From the NCBI GenBank assembly GCA_964460185.1, contig CAYWTM010000027.1, forward strand, positions 1 to 33,626: a stretch of DNA of 33,626 nucleotides. The letters are read 5' to 3'. A model generated the notes under the pieces. The model worked only from the letters and a program-made list of their open reading frames with translations. It was not told the origin of the DNA and made no database searches. This DNA comes from JAVJPJ01 sp040217295. GTDB taxonomy: Bacteria; Pseudomonadota; Alphaproteobacteria; Rhodobacterales; Rhodobacteraceae. The number at the start of each line of letters is the position of its first letter. Positions within the stretch are counted from its first letter, which is position 1. Both the position numbers and the translations under genes were made by a program. Of this stretch, positions 14,960 through 23,794 are shown in pieces.

Positions 14960-15562
14960 ATGCGCCACGATATGCCCCTTGCTGTGCCGGGTCAGGTGGT
15001 CGGCCTGTTCGGCGGGTCCTTCGATCCGCCCCATGCCGGCCATGCCCATGTCAGCCGCGAGGCGCTCAAGCGGTTTGGGCTGGATCAGGTCTGGTGGCTG
15101 GTCAGCCCCGGCAATCCGCTGAAACCCAAGGGTCCTGCCTCGCTGGACCGGCGCATGGCCGCCGCGTGTGCATTGGTGACCCATCCGCGTATCACGGTCA
15201 CCGATATCGAGGCTCGGATCGGAACCCGCTACACCGCCGAAACCATCGAAAAGCTGATCCGGCTGTATCCAGGCGTCCGGTTCGTCTGGCTGATGGGGGC
15301 CGACAACCTGGCGCAGTTCCATCGCTGGCAACGCTGGGACTGGATCATGCGAACCGTCCCCATCGGGGTTCTGGCGCGTCCCGGCCAGCGGAGTTCGGCG
15401 CGCACCGCGAAGGCAGCACAGGTGTTCCGCGATGCGCGGCTGCCTGCATCGCGCGCCCGGCTGCTGCCCTTGTCGGAAACGCCGGCATGGTGTTTTCTGA
15501 ATGTTCCCATGGTTGACCTGTCCTCGTCCGATATCCGGGCCCGGGGCGAATGGTCGGCCTGA
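14960..15562 (+). CDS. nadD: Nicotinate-nucleotide adenylyltransferase
   Basis: A 200-aa nucleotidyltransferase that adenylates nicotinate mononucleotide to deamido-NAD in NAD synthesis. The N-terminus carries GLFGGSFDPPHAGHAHVS with the HxGH catalytic motif (HAGH). The C-terminal LSSSDIRARGEW is the ISSTxIR-type motif of this superfamily. MGADNLAQFHRWQRW in the middle is typical of NadD. The ATG at 14960 has GGAAGGA at the right distance. The coding frame is open upstream to 14792, but that part is not conserved-looking. It is followed on the same strand by the DacB-like gene after 146 bp. Confidence 0.95.
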   Translation: MRHDMPLAVPGQVVGLFGGSFDPPHAGHAHVSREALKRFGLDQVWWLVSPGNPLKPKGPASLDRRMAAACALVTHPRITVTDIEARIGTRYTAETIEKLIRLYPGVRFVWLMGADNLAQFHRWQRWDWIMRTVPIGVLARPGQRSSARTAKAAQVFRDARLPASRARLLPLSETPAWCFLNVPMVDLSSSDIRARGEWSA

Positions 15563-15708
15563 TCCCGGCCGTGTCGCGATGTTTTTTGCAGCAGATGCGC
15601 CAGGCCCAGCCCCGCTTGCGCTGGTGCGGCGTCCCCAAGCGGCGATGCATGGCTCTGAGGGGTTGAGCGTGGCGCAGCGCTACGCTTTAGTCGCGGTGGG
15701 GGAGTCTG

Positions 15709-17208
15709 ATGTTTGATGAATTGATTTCCAGACGCGCATTTCTGAGCGGCGGGATCGCCGCCACCGCCACTGCCAGTACAGCCTGGGGGGGCGCGCCGGA
15801 CACGTCCTTGCGGCCGCTGTTGCGGCCACGCAACCTGGTTCATCGGACCGTTCCATCGGGTGCGGACCTGGTCGCCGACGCCGATCTGGGCGGGCGCGTC
15901 GGCTATGCCGTGGCCGATGCCTATACCGGGCGCATGCTCGAAGTATTCAATCCGCTGGTCGCGCTGCCGCCGGCCAGTGTCGCCAAGGCGGTGACATGTG
16001 CCTACGGGCTGGACCGGCTGGGCCCCGGCTACAGGTTCCGAACCCAACTCTTGGCCCATGGCACCGTGTCGGGCGGGCGGCTGGAGGGCGATCTTTGGCT
16101 GGTCGGATCAGGCGATCCGCTGCTGGACACCGACGTCTTGGCCCGCATGGCGTCCGAGTTGAGGGAACTGGGCCTGCGCGAGGTCACGGGCCGGCTGGTG
16201 CTGGCCCATGGAGCTTTGCCGCAGGTTTTTCAGATCGACCCCGATCAGCCGGCGCATGTGGGCTACAACCCTGCGATTTCGGCGCTGAACCTGAATTTCA
16301 ACCGCGTTCATTTCGAATGGGCGCGGCAGAGCGACGATTACACGGTCACGATGGATGCGCGATCGGAAACGCTCAGCCCCCCCGTGCAGATCGCAAGGAT
16401 GCAGGTCGAAGATCGGGGGGCACCCGTTTATACATATGAACAGGTCGAGGGCCGCGATCACTGGACCGTCGCACGCAGCGCATTGGGCGAAAACGGCGCG
16501 CGCTGGTTGCCGGTGCGCGCCCCCGCGGCGTATCTGGCCGAAGTGTTCCAGACCCTGGCCCGCAGCAACGGCCTGACCTTTCGCGAGGTCGAACTGGCCG
16601 ATGGTCCGCCGCAAGATGCGTTGGTACTGGTCGAACATGTCAGCGAGCCGCTTGAAGACATTCTGCGCAGCATGATGCGCTGGTCGACGAACCTGACGGC
16701 AGAGGTCGTGGGTTTGCTGGCCACCCGGGCGGGCGGGGTGCGCCCGGATGATCTGGAAACCTCCGCGGCGGCGATGTCGGAATGGATGCACACGCGTCTG
16801 GGTGCGCGGCAGGCCGCTTTCGTGGACCATTCGGGCCTTAGTGATCTCAGCCGTGTCCGCGCCCAGGACATGGCCCGCGCCCTCGTCGACGCCGGGCCGG
16901 ACGGCATGCTGCGCCGCCTGATGAAAGACGTCCCCATGCGCGACGAACGCGGCAATCCGGTCCCCGACCATCCGGTCAGCGTGGTGGCCAAGACGGGGAC
17001 GCTCAACTTCGTCTCGAGCCTTGCCGGTTATGCCCGTGCGCCGTCGGGCCGCGATCTGGCCTTCGCGATTTTTTGCGGCGACGTCGAACGGCGCGCCGCG
17101 TTGAGAGTCGAGGACCGCGAGCGCCCACCGGGCGGGCGCACATACAGCACGCGGGCGCGGCGGCTGCAGCAGCAGCTTATCGAACGGTGGGCCACCGTTC
17201 ATGGCTAG
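15709..17208 (+). CDS. dacB: D-alanyl-D-alanine carboxypeptidase/endopeptidase (PBP4 type, S13), Tat-exported
   Basis: A 499-aa periplasmic penicillin-binding protein that trims or cleaves peptidoglycan cross-bridges. The N-terminus has a twin-arginine signal (SRRAFLSGG, residues 7-15), so export is probably by Tat. The three S13 active-site motifs are present: SxxK as S90-V-A-K93, the SxN-equivalent block DHSGLSDLSR, and KTG in VAKTGTLNF near the C-terminus. The length agrees with DacB proteins. A GGGGGAG Shine-Dalgarno precedes the ATG at 15709. It follows nadD and precedes the phytase-like gene; a 111-bp gap with a Pho-box-like array separates it from the latter. Confidence 0.93.
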   Translation: MFDELISRRAFLSGGIAATATASTAWGGAPDTSLRPLLRPRNLVHRTVPSGADLVADADLGGRVGYAVADAYTGRMLEVFNPLVALPPASVAKAVTCAYGLDRLGPGYRFRTQLLAHGTVSGGRLEGDLWLVGSGDPLLDTDVLARMASELRELGLREVTGRLVLAHGALPQVFQIDPDQPAHVGYNPAISALNLNFNRVHFEWARQSDDYTVTMDARSETLSPPVQIARMQVEDRGAPVYTYEQVEGRDHWTVARSALGENGARWLPVRAPAAYLAEVFQTLARSNGLTFREVELADGPPQDALVLVEHVSEPLEDILRSMMRWSTNLTAEVVGLLATRAGGVRPDDLETSAAAMSEWMHTRLGARQAAFVDHSGLSDLSRVRAQDMARALVDAGPDGMLRRLMKDVPMRDERGNPVPDHPVSVVAKTGTLNFVSSLAGYARAPSGRDLAFAIFCGDVERRAALRVEDRERPPGGRTYSTRARRLQQQLIERWATVHG

Positions 17209-17233
17209 GGCCGAACTGGCCGCTTGGTACGCA

Positions 17234-17273
17234 GTTTCATCAAACTGACACGATAGGTTCGCGCCACTGTCAC
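17234..17273 (+). promoter_or_regulatory. Pho-box-like array upstream of the phytase-like gene
   Basis: Four 7-mers lie exactly 11 bp apart: GTTTCAT (17234), CTGACAC (17245), GGTTCGC (17256) and CTGTCAC (17267). PhoB boxes are 7-bp direct repeats of CTGTCAT/C with 4-bp A/T-leaning spacers on an 11-bp period. The second and fourth units match well, the first moderately and the third poorly. The array ends 46 bp before the start codon of a putative phosphoesterase, a sensible PhoB target. No other site check was possible. Confidence 0.5.
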
Positions 17274-17319
17274 GGCGGATAGGCAGATCACGACGGCTGC
17301 CTTTTCATCGGAGAGAACA

Positions 17320-19464
17320 ATGGCCATTCGACCCCTTTTGCTGACGTCTGTCGCGGCGCTGGTTGCTGCCGCCCCGGCCCTCGCTCAGGATATGAACTTT
17401 AACCGCATCGCGTCCTTCATGGTGGCGGACAACAACCCGGACGCCGAAGAGACCTCGGCCGAGATCATCGCGGCAACCGCCGATGGCATGACGCTGGTTT
17501 ACACCGACAGCCCCGGCGGCTCGATCGGATTCATCGACATCACCGACCCGGCCAACCCGGTCGCGGCGGGCCTGTTCATGCCCGATGGCGAGCCGACCTC
17601 GGTCGCGGTGATCGGCGGCTATGCGCTGGCCGGCGTAAACACCTCCGAGACTTACACCGCGCCGTCCGGTTTCCTGGTCGAAATCGATGTCGCGACGCAG
17701 GCCGAAGTCGGTCGCTGCGATCTGCCGGGACAGCCCGACAGCGTGGCCGTCGCGCCAGACGGGTCCTTCCTGGCCGTCGCCATCGAGAACGAGCGCGACG
17801 AGGATCTGGGTGATGGCCGCGTCGGCCAGTTGCCCGGCGGTGCGGTGTTCATGGTCGATCTGACCGACGAAGGCCTGATCGATTGCGGCACCGCGCGCAT
17901 CGCCGATGTCACCGGTCTTGCCGAGATCGCCCCGGAAGACCCCGAGCCCGAATTCGTTTCGATCAACGGCGAGAACGAAGTCGTCGTGACGATGCAGGAA
18001 AACAACCACATCGTTGTGCTGAATGCGGCCGGTGAGGTCCTGAGCCATTTCTCGGCCGGTATGGTCACGCTCGAGGGTATCGACACCGACGAAGAGGGCG
18101 CGCTGGTCTTCAGCGACACGCTGACCTGGCCGCGCGAGCCCGACTCGGTCGCCTGGATCGACGACACCCATTTCGCGATCGCCAACGAGGGCGACATGGA
18201 TGGTGGCACCCGTGGCTGGACGATCTTCAGCCAGGATGGCGAGGTCGTCTACGAAAGCGGCACCGACTTCGAATACGCCATCGTCGAGATCGGCCACTAT
18301 CCCGAGGAACGTTCCGGCAACAAGGGTGTCGAGCCCGAAAGCGTCACCTTCGACGTGTTCGGCGGCACGCCCTTCGTCTTTGTCGGGGCCGAGCGCGCCT
18401 CGGTCGTGGGCGTCTACGACATCACCGACCCGGCCAACCCGGTCCTGACGCAGCTGCTGCCTTCGGGCATCGGGCCGGAAGGTTACGTGACCATCCCCGA
18501 GCGCGGCCTGCTGGTTTCGGCCAACGAAACCGACGATGCCGGTCCGCGCGCCCATGTCATGATTTTCGAGTATCAGGACGCGCAGGCGGTTTACCCGCAT
18601 CTGACCAGCGCGGGCATGGACGAGCTGACCGGGTGGGGCGCCATTTCAGGCCAGGTCATGGCCGAGGATGGCACCATCTACGCCGTGTCCGACAGCTTCT
18701 ACGCCATGCAGCCCACGATCTTCCACATCGATGTCAGCCAGACCCCGGCCCGGATCGTGGACGCCATCAGGGTGACCCGCGAAGGCCAGCCGGCGCAACT
18801 GATGGATATGGAGGGCATCGCGCTGGACGGTGACGGCGGGTTCTGGATCGCGTCGGAAGGCCGTTCGGACCGACTGGTGCCGCATGCGATCTACCATGTT
18901 GGCGCAGATGGCGCGATCGAGGATTTCGTGGCTCTGCCCGATGAACTTCTGGCGGTCGAGACCCGTTTCGGCTTCGAAGGCATCACCCGTGTGGGCGACA
19001 TGCTCTATATCGCGGTGCAGCGGGAATGGCGCGACGACCCGGCCAATCACGCCAAGGTTCTGGGCTACAACATCGAGACCGGTGACTGGTCGGTGATCCA
19101 CTACCCGCTGACCGAACCCGCGACCGGATGGGTCGGCCTGTCCGAGATCGTGGCCCATGGCGATTACGTCTACTTCATCGAACGCGACAACCAGCTGGAT
19201 GCGCGCGCGGTGACCAAGCTGATCACCCGCGTGCCGCTGGCGGCCATGGACGGGATGGTCGCGCTTGGCGAAACGCCGGCAGTGCTGGAACCCGAACTGG
19301 TCGTGGACCTGTTGCCCTACCTGACCTCCACCGGCGGCTATGTCCTGGACAAGGTCGAAGGCCTGGCGATCGCGGCGGATGGCACCATGTGGGTCAGCAC
19401 CGACAATGACGGCGTCGACGACCACTCGGGCGAGACGATGTTCTTCGCCATTCCGCCCATGTGA
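17320..19464 (+). CDS. Secreted phytase-like/esterase-like beta-propeller protein
   Basis: A 714-aa exported protein: signal peptide MAIRPLLLTSVAALVAAAPALA (cleavage after ALA, about residue 22). The first part (about 25-430) is a beta-propeller with LVIVD-like repeats (GFIDITDPANPVAAG and VYDITDPANPVLTQ), as in 'choice-of-anchor' proteins. The second part (about 440-712) contains MDMEGIALDGDGGFWIASEG, RFGFEGITRVGDMLYIAVQ and DKVEGLAIAADGTMWVSTDND, the pattern of the 'esterase-like activity of phytase' family (PF13449). The many Asp/Glu residues suggest calcium binding. It probably acts on phosphate esters outside the cytoplasm, but the reaction is inferred from family only. Preceded by a Pho-box-like array and followed by a strong terminator. 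Confidence 0.85.
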   Translation: MAIRPLLLTSVAALVAAAPALAQDMNFNRIASFMVADNNPDAEETSAEIIAATADGMTLVYTDSPGGSIGFIDITDPANPVAAGLFMPDGEPTSVAVIGGYALAGVNTSETYTAPSGFLVEIDVATQAEVGRCDLPGQPDSVAVAPDGSFLAVAIENERDEDLGDGRVGQLPGGAVFMVDLTDEGLIDCGTARIADVTGLAEIAPEDPEPEFVSINGENEVVVTMQENNHIVVLNAAGEVLSHFSAGMVTLEGIDTDEEGALVFSDTLTWPREPDSVAWIDDTHFAIANEGDMDGGTRGWTIFSQDGEVVYESGTDFEYAIVEIGHYPEERSGNKGVEPESVTFDVFGGTPFVFVGAERASVVGVYDITDPANPVLTQLLPSGIGPEGYVTIPERGLLVSANETDDAGPRAHVMIFEYQDAQAVYPHLTSAGMDELTGWGAISGQVMAEDGTIYAVSDSFYAMQPTIFHIDVSQTPARIVDAIRVTREGQPAQLMDMEGIALDGDGGFWIASEGRSDRLVPHAIYHVGADGAIEDFVALPDELLAVETRFGFEGITRVGDMLYIAVQREWRDDPANHAKVLGYNIETGDWSVIHYPLTEPATGWVGLSEIVAHGDYVYFIERDNQLDARAVTKLITRVPLAAMDGMVALGETPAVLEPELVVDLLPYLTSTGGYVLDKVEGLAIAADGTMWVSTDNDGVDDHSGETMFFAIPPM

Positions 19465-19498
19465 CCCTGCACCGACCCGGTCTTGCCGGGACAAGACA

Positions 19499-19534
19499 AG
19501 GCCCCCGCCAGTGCACCTGGCGGGGGCCTTTTTT
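19499..19534 (+). terminator. Strong intrinsic terminator after the phytase-like gene
   Basis: A perfect 12-bp GC-rich stem (GGCCCCCGCCAG 19500-19511 with CTGGCGGGGGCC 19517-19528), a 5-nt loop and TTTTTT at 19529-19534. It lies 35 nt after the stop codon. It works for the plus strand; the convergent binding-protein gene has no T-run on its side. Confidence 0.95.
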
Positions 19535-19554
19535 GCCTGGGCGTCCGCGCGCGC

Positions 19555-21027
19555 CTACTGTGTCCAGCGCACGCCCGTCAGGTCATTGGCCTGCGTCGGC
19601 GAGTTTTCCCACAGACCTTCGATATTGGCATTTGCCACGCCGGTCTTGGCCAGCTGGAACAGGTAGCCGTTCACGAAATCATTCGCGACCATCTCCTGCG
19701 CCTGCTGGTTCAGGGCCGTGCGCTGCGCCGGGTCGGTGGTGACGGACAGCGTCGTCATCAGCTCCTGGAACGCCGGGTTGTCATACTGGAAATAGTAATC
19801 GGGCCGGGCATAGATGTTGATGTCGGCGGGTTCGGTGTGGCTGACGATGGTCAGGTCGAAATCCTTGCCGCGAAACACCTGTTCCAGCCACTGGGCCCAT
19901 TCCAGATTGGTGATCTCGGTCTCGATACCCACCTCGCGCAACTGTGCGGCGATGATCTCACCGCCACGCCGTGCATAGGAGGGCGGGGGCAGCATCAGGC
20001 GCAGGCTCAGCCCGTCCGGCGCTGCTTCGGCCAACAGGGCGCGGGCGGCGTCCGGGTCATAGGCCGAGTTCGCCGTCAGATCGACATAATCGGGATTGTG
20101 CGGCGCGAAATGCGTGCCGATGGGCGTGCCATACCCGAACATCGCGCCGTCGATGATATCTTGCCGGTTGATGGCATGGCTGATCGCTTGCCGGATCCGG
20201 ATATCGTTGAGCGGCTCTTGCTGGTTGTTCATCGCAAGAATGGTCTCACCCTCGGTCGAACCCACGATCACGCTGAACCGCGGATCCGCGTCGAACTGGC
20301 CAAGCGTTTCGGGCGCGGGAAAGTTCGGGAAGGCATCCACGTCGCCTGCCATCAGCGCGGCAAAGGCGGCGTTGGGATCCGAGATGAAGCGGAAGGTCGC
20401 GGCCTCCAGCGCCACGGGCTCGCCCCAGTAGGCGTCGTTGCGCACCAGCTCGACCCGGTCGCCCTGCACCCATTCCGAGAACCGGAAGGGGCCCGTGCCG
20501 ACCGGAGCGGTGGCGTTGGTGTCCGCGGACTCGGGGGCCACGATCACCGCGTCCCCCCAGGCCATGTCGAACAAGAACGCCCCGTCAGGCCCATCGAGCG
20601 TGACCTGAACGGTGGTGTCATCCAGCGCTTCGGCGCTGACGATGTTCGCGAAAAGGGCAGCCTGTGCGTTTGTCGAGCCTTCGGCGCGGGCACGATCGAG
20701 CGTAAACACCACATCGTCGGCCGTCATCGACGTGCCGTCATGGAACGTCACGCCGCTGCGCAGGGTGAAGGTGTAGACCGTGCCGTCGTCCGAAATCGTC
20801 CAGTCCGACGCAAGCCCCGGATTGACAGACCCGTCCGGGCCGAAACGGGTCAAACCTTCAAAGACATTGGCATAGACCACTTCGTCGATCGCGGCAGCGG
20901 CGCCTCCGGTGGGATCCAGGTTTGGTGGCTCAAGCACCATGCCGATGGAAATGTCGGTTTGTTGCGCAAAGGCTGCGCCGGCGCTGAGGGCGCAGATTGC
21001 CACGCCAAGACGGAGTGTGCGGGTCAT
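19555..21027 (-). CDS. ABC transporter substrate-binding protein, family 5 (peptide/nickel type)
   Basis: A 490-aa periplasmic binding protein with a signal peptide (MTRTLRLGVAICALSAGAAFAQ, about 21 residues). Family 5 landmarks are LEPPNLDPTGG near the N-terminus, the VFEGLTRFGPDG and GLASDWTISDDGTVYTFTLRSGVTFHDG block, PVGTGPFRFSEWV, and RQAISHAINRQDII. Members deliver di- and oligopeptides, nickel or other solutes to an ABC importer. No permease or ATPase gene is next to it, so its partner complex is elsewhere. The start is backed by GGGAGAG upstream. It converges on the phytase-like gene and is divergent from a 63-aa protein gene. Confidence 0.93.
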   Translation of the reverse strand: MTRTLRLGVAICALSAGAAFAQQTDISIGMVLEPPNLDPTGGAAAAIDEVVYANVFEGLTRFGPDGSVNPGLASDWTISDDGTVYTFTLRSGVTFHDGTSMTADDVVFTLDRARAEGSTNAQAALFANIVSAEALDDTTVQVTLDGPDGAFLFDMAWGDAVIVAPESADTNATAPVGTGPFRFSEWVQGDRVELVRNDAYWGEPVALEAATFRFISDPNAAFAALMAGDVDAFPNFPAPETLGQFDADPRFSVIVGSTEGETILAMNNQQEPLNDIRIRQAISHAINRQDIIDGAMFGYGTPIGTHFAPHNPDYVDLTANSAYDPDAARALLAEAAPDGLSLRLMLPPPSYARRGGEIIAAQLREVGIETEITNLEWAQWLEQVFRGKDFDLTIVSHTEPADINIYARPDYYFQYDNPAFQELMTTLSVTTDPAQRTALNQQAQEMVANDFVNGYLFQLAKTGVANANIEGLWENSPTQANDLTGVRWTQ

Positions 21028-21261
21028 TGGTGTCTCTCCCGGGACATTGGACTTTCACGCTATCATGACGCGATCGGCATGGAATGCCCAAGCGCTTTCT
21101 GCACCGGCATGGTCTGACATCATGTGCCGCAACCGGCGCAGGTGGCTACATTTCGGGCATCGCAAGGCAAAGTGGGCCCCGCCAGTCATATATCTTTAAC
21201 GATCGGGATCGAATCGCTGTATTGATTTTCCTCAGCGACGCACAGAGAACCTGGGGGTGGG

Positions 21262-21453
21262 ATGGCTGCGCCAAGTCCTGAAGAGATCTTGTCGGTCAAA
21301 TCTGACCATATTGCCGATTTCATACAGCGTCATTCGCATGCGAGAACGCTGAGTTCGATCGTGAAACGCCTGAACCGCGATCTCATCGAAGGCGATGAAA
21401 CCGCCAGTTTCATGGCGTCGCGCGCCTTGGAACACCTGGGGTTCCGCGACTAG
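21262..21453 (+). CDS. 63-aa conserved-looking protein of unknown function
   Basis: A small, mostly helical, soluble protein (MAAPSPEEILSVKSDHIADF at the N-terminus, ending ALEHLGFRD) with a strong purine-rich Shine-Dalgarno (GGGGGTGGG) right before the ATG. No motif recognised. It is divergent from the binding-protein gene across 234 bp in which I see no other gene, and converges on the M20 peptidase gene: the CTAG at 21450-21453 supplies both stop codons, TAG on each strand. Codon use resembles that of neighbours. Confidence 0.7.
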   Translation: MAAPSPEEILSVKSDHIADFIQRHSHARTLSSIVKRLNRDLIEGDETASFMASRALEHLGFRD

Positions 21454-22745
21454 GCCTGGTTTCCCGGCGAAAGCAGCAACTCGGCCAGGGTCAGGGCCAT
21501 GACCTTGGCACTGTCGATCATGTCCTGAACGCCAACCCATTCATCGGGTTGATGCGCGAGGTCCAGGATGCCGGGCCCATAGGCGATGCAGTTTTTCAGT
21601 TTGCCGATGCGGTCGATATGTTTCTGATCGTAGGTCCCGGGTGACACCACGTAATCCGCCTGTCGGGCCAACACCTTTTCGATTGCGGCGGCGACGGTCG
21701 TCACCACGGGCGCGTCCCGGTCGGTCATCGTGGGTGAGACGGTCCAGAGTTCTTTCAGCTCGTATGAGAAATTCGGGCGCTCTGCCTTCACCTTTTCCAG
21801 CAGGGCCACGATCTCGCCTTTCACCTCATCGGCGCTTTCCTCGATCAGGTAGCGGCGATCGATGGTGATCTTGCAGCGATCGGGCACGCAGGCTGCCGGA
21901 AAACCGGTGAAATCGGCCTCCTGTACCGGTTCGCCGCCGTGGATCGAATTGATGTTCATTGTCGATTGCCGCGCCCCATCGGGAACCACCGGCATGGCAG
22001 TATGTTTCGATGCGAGAAGCGGGAAAAGATGGGTCTCCATCTCCCGCAGGACGGCCCCCATATGGCGCACCGCGCAGTCGCCCAGAAACGGCATCGACCC
22101 ATGGGCGATGCGGCCATGGGTCTCGATCTCGGCCCACCACACGCCGCGATGGCCCAGGCAGATGCGATCCTTGTTCAGCGGTTCGGGAATGATGACGTGT
22201 TGCACCCGTTCTGGCGCGAAATACCCCTGTTCGGCCAGAAAGGCGACGCCGCCATACCCGCCTGTTTCCTCGTCAGCGGTTGCACTGATTTCGATGGCGC
22301 CGGCAAAGTCGGGGAAGGTGTCGACAAAGGCTTCCGCCGCGATGACGCTGGCCGCCAGCCCGCCCTTCATGTCACATGCCCCCCGCCCATAGACGCGGCC
22401 ATCTTTCAATTCGCCGCCGAAGGGATCGACCGTCCAGCCATGGCCGACGGCCACCACATCATGGTGAGAATTGAAATGGACGCACTCGCCCGGGCCTGAC
22501 CCTTCGCGTCGGGCGACGAGGTTCCAGCGGGGGTATTTGTCGCTGTCGGCGGGTGCGCCATGGGCACGGACAAGCACCACCTCGAACCCCTTGTCCTTCA
22601 GGCGCGCGGCCAGAAAATCGCAGATGTCCCCATAATGGCGCCCGGGTGGGTTCAAAGTGGGAATGCGGATCAGATCCTGCGTCAGCGCGATCAGATCGGC
22701 CTCGCGCGCCTCGATGGCACGAAACAATTGGGTATCGATATCCAT
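21450..22745 (-). CDS. M20 family metallopeptidase (ArgE/DapE-type amidohydrolase)
   Basis: A 431-aa di-zinc hydrolase of the ArgE/DapE/ACY1 family, which removes acyl groups from amino acids or splits small peptides in the cytosol. Metal and catalytic residues are visible: His94-x-Asp96 in SHHDVV, Asp125 in RGACDMKGG, Glu159/Glu160 in TADEETGG, and a late His in DLAHQPDEW. The dimerisation domain lies between (about 190-310). The ATG at 22745 (MDIDTQL) is chosen; an ATG at 22766 would add seven residues, and neither has a clear Shine-Dalgarno. It is not in an arginine or lysine operon, so the substrate is unassigned. Divergent from a membrane-protein pair. Confidence 0.9.
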   Translation of the reverse strand: MDIDTQLFRAIEAREADLIALTQDLIRIPTLNPPGRHYGDICDFLAARLKDKGFEVVLVRAHGAPADSDKYPRWNLVARREGSGPGECVHFNSHHDVVAVGHGWTVDPFGGELKDGRVYGRGACDMKGGLAASVIAAEAFVDTFPDFAGAIEISATADEETGGYGGVAFLAEQGYFAPERVQHVIIPEPLNKDRICLGHRGVWWAEIETHGRIAHGSMPFLGDCAVRHMGAVLREMETHLFPLLASKHTAMPVVPDGARQSTMNINSIHGGEPVQEADFTGFPAACVPDRCKITIDRRYLIEESADEVKGEIVALLEKVKAERPNFSYELKELWTVSPTMTDRDAPVVTTVAAAIEKVLARQADYVVSPGTYDQKHIDRIGKLKNCIAYGPGILDLAHQPDEWVGVQDMIDSAKVMALTLAELLLSPGNQA

Positions 22746-22844
22746 GACCGACAGACTGCGCCGCATGGCGCGACGCTGCAAGCCCTGCCATTTGGCTGCG
22801 GTCTTGCCTATATGTGGACCAGACGAAAGAAAGGACGACCTGCG

Positions 22845-23108
22845 ATGATACTCGGATTCGGCCGAATGGTTCTGCTTTTGCTGGTTGGACTGACCGTGGT
22901 CTATGTCTGCATGTTCTTCTACCTGCGCTCGGGCGCCAAGATGCGCCTCGAGGAAGACTGGGTCATGGAAGGCCGCCCCGGCGACCGCGACGCCTGGATC
23001 GACGAACGATTGCATCCCGTGGCGCGGCGCATCCGCACATGGCTGGTGGTCCTCGTTTATGTCTTGCCCCTGCTGGGTTTGTCCGTCTTTGTCTATGTGA
23101 CCAACTGA
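22845..23108 (+). CDS. Small two-helix membrane protein next to DUF1523
   Basis: An 87-aa inner-membrane protein: an N-terminal helix (about residues 5-26, MVLLLLVGLTVVYVCMFFYL), a charged middle (KMRLEEDWVMEGRPGDRDAW) and a C-terminal helix (about 64-85). A Shine-Dalgarno AAGGA (22831-22835) precedes the ATG at 22845. It lies 11 bp upstream of the DUF1523 gene and is surely co-transcribed with it. No function is known; the pairing suggests a joint envelope role. Confidence 0.8.
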   Translation: MILGFGRMVLLLLVGLTVVYVCMFFYLRSGAKMRLEEDWVMEGRPGDRDAWIDERLHPVARRIRTWLVVLVYVLPLLGLSVFVYVTN

Positions 23109-23119
23109 GGATATCTGTC

Positions 23120-23758
23120 ATGCGCTGGCCCCGGATCATCTTCATGACCCTTGTTGTCCTGTTCTTCGGGGCTTTCCTTCACTACACCCTGCCGCAGCGC
23201 GATATTTTGCGTATCACCGGTACCGAGATCATCCGGCAGGATTTCTCGGGGCTGAACCGCATCTTCTACGCGCAGGGCGACAGCGGCAATGCCCAGACCG
23301 ACAGCCGCGACCTGCGCCTGATCAACGGGGCCTTTCCCGACAGCGTGGACGCGACCGGCGCGGTGACCCGACCGGGTGCCGTGATGGTCTACCGCAACGA
23401 GGATACAGGCTTTGGCTGGCCTCCCTACTTCAAGCTCGACAGCGCCGATCTGCATGCCGAGGCCGCCAACCTGACCTCCACCGCGGCCGATCCGCAATGG
23501 GTGGCCATCACCCATTACGGCTGGCGGTCGCGGTTGCTGACGACCTATCCCAACGCGGTGTCGATCCGCCCCGTGGATGGGCCCGATGTCACGCTGATCC
23601 CCTGGCTTAACATCGTGATCCTGATCGCGCTTGCGGCGATGCTGTTCATGGCGTGGCGCATCTGGGAACGGTTCGAGGATCGTGTGATCGACCCGATCCG
23701 CGACAGGATCGCGGTGCGTTGGGCCAAGACGCGCGATCAGCTGTCCGGGCGAGACTAG
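23120..23758 (+). CDS. DUF1523 family membrane protein
   Basis: A 212-aa protein with an N-terminal helix (MRWPRIIFMTLVVLFFGAF), a roughly 130-residue domain presumably in the periplasm, and a second helix near residues 160-178 (LNIVILIALAAMLFMAWRIW) followed by a basic cytoplasmic tail. The stretch TLPQRDILRITGTEI and VAITHYGWRSRLLTTYPNAVSI match the DUF1523 family (PF07509), which is known mainly from alphaproteobacteria and has no assigned function. GAGG lies 9 nt before the ATG. It forms a two-gene unit with the preceding small membrane protein and converges on the ALDH16 gene, with a structured repeat between them. Confidence 0.88.
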   Translation: MRWPRIIFMTLVVLFFGAFLHYTLPQRDILRITGTEIIRQDFSGLNRIFYAQGDSGNAQTDSRDLRLINGAFPDSVDATGAVTRPGAVMVYRNEDTGFGWPPYFKLDSADLHAEAANLTSTAADPQWVAITHYGWRSRLLTTYPNAVSIRPVDGPDVTLIPWLNIVILIALAAMLFMAWRIWERFEDRVIDPIRDRIAVRWAKTRDQLSGRD

Positions 23759-23794
23759 ACGACGCGGCACTCATCGGGCGCGCCCAGGTCCCGG

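Noticed and set aside
14588..15331. Minus-strand frame across ettA start, the intergenic region and nadD
   Set aside because: It covers the start of ettA and much of nadD in the antisense sense and shows no conserved motif; nadD is unambiguous.
19483..21117. Long plus-strand open frame (544 codons) opposite the binding-protein gene
   Set aside because: It is the antisense of a clear family 5 binding protein; its translation is Arg/Gly/His-rich without motifs, as expected from GC-rich third positions.
23201..23210. GATATTTTGC as a third copy of the intergenic repeat
   Set aside because: It is inside the DUF1523 coding sequence and lacks the hairpin and the AAACAGAGAA flank.
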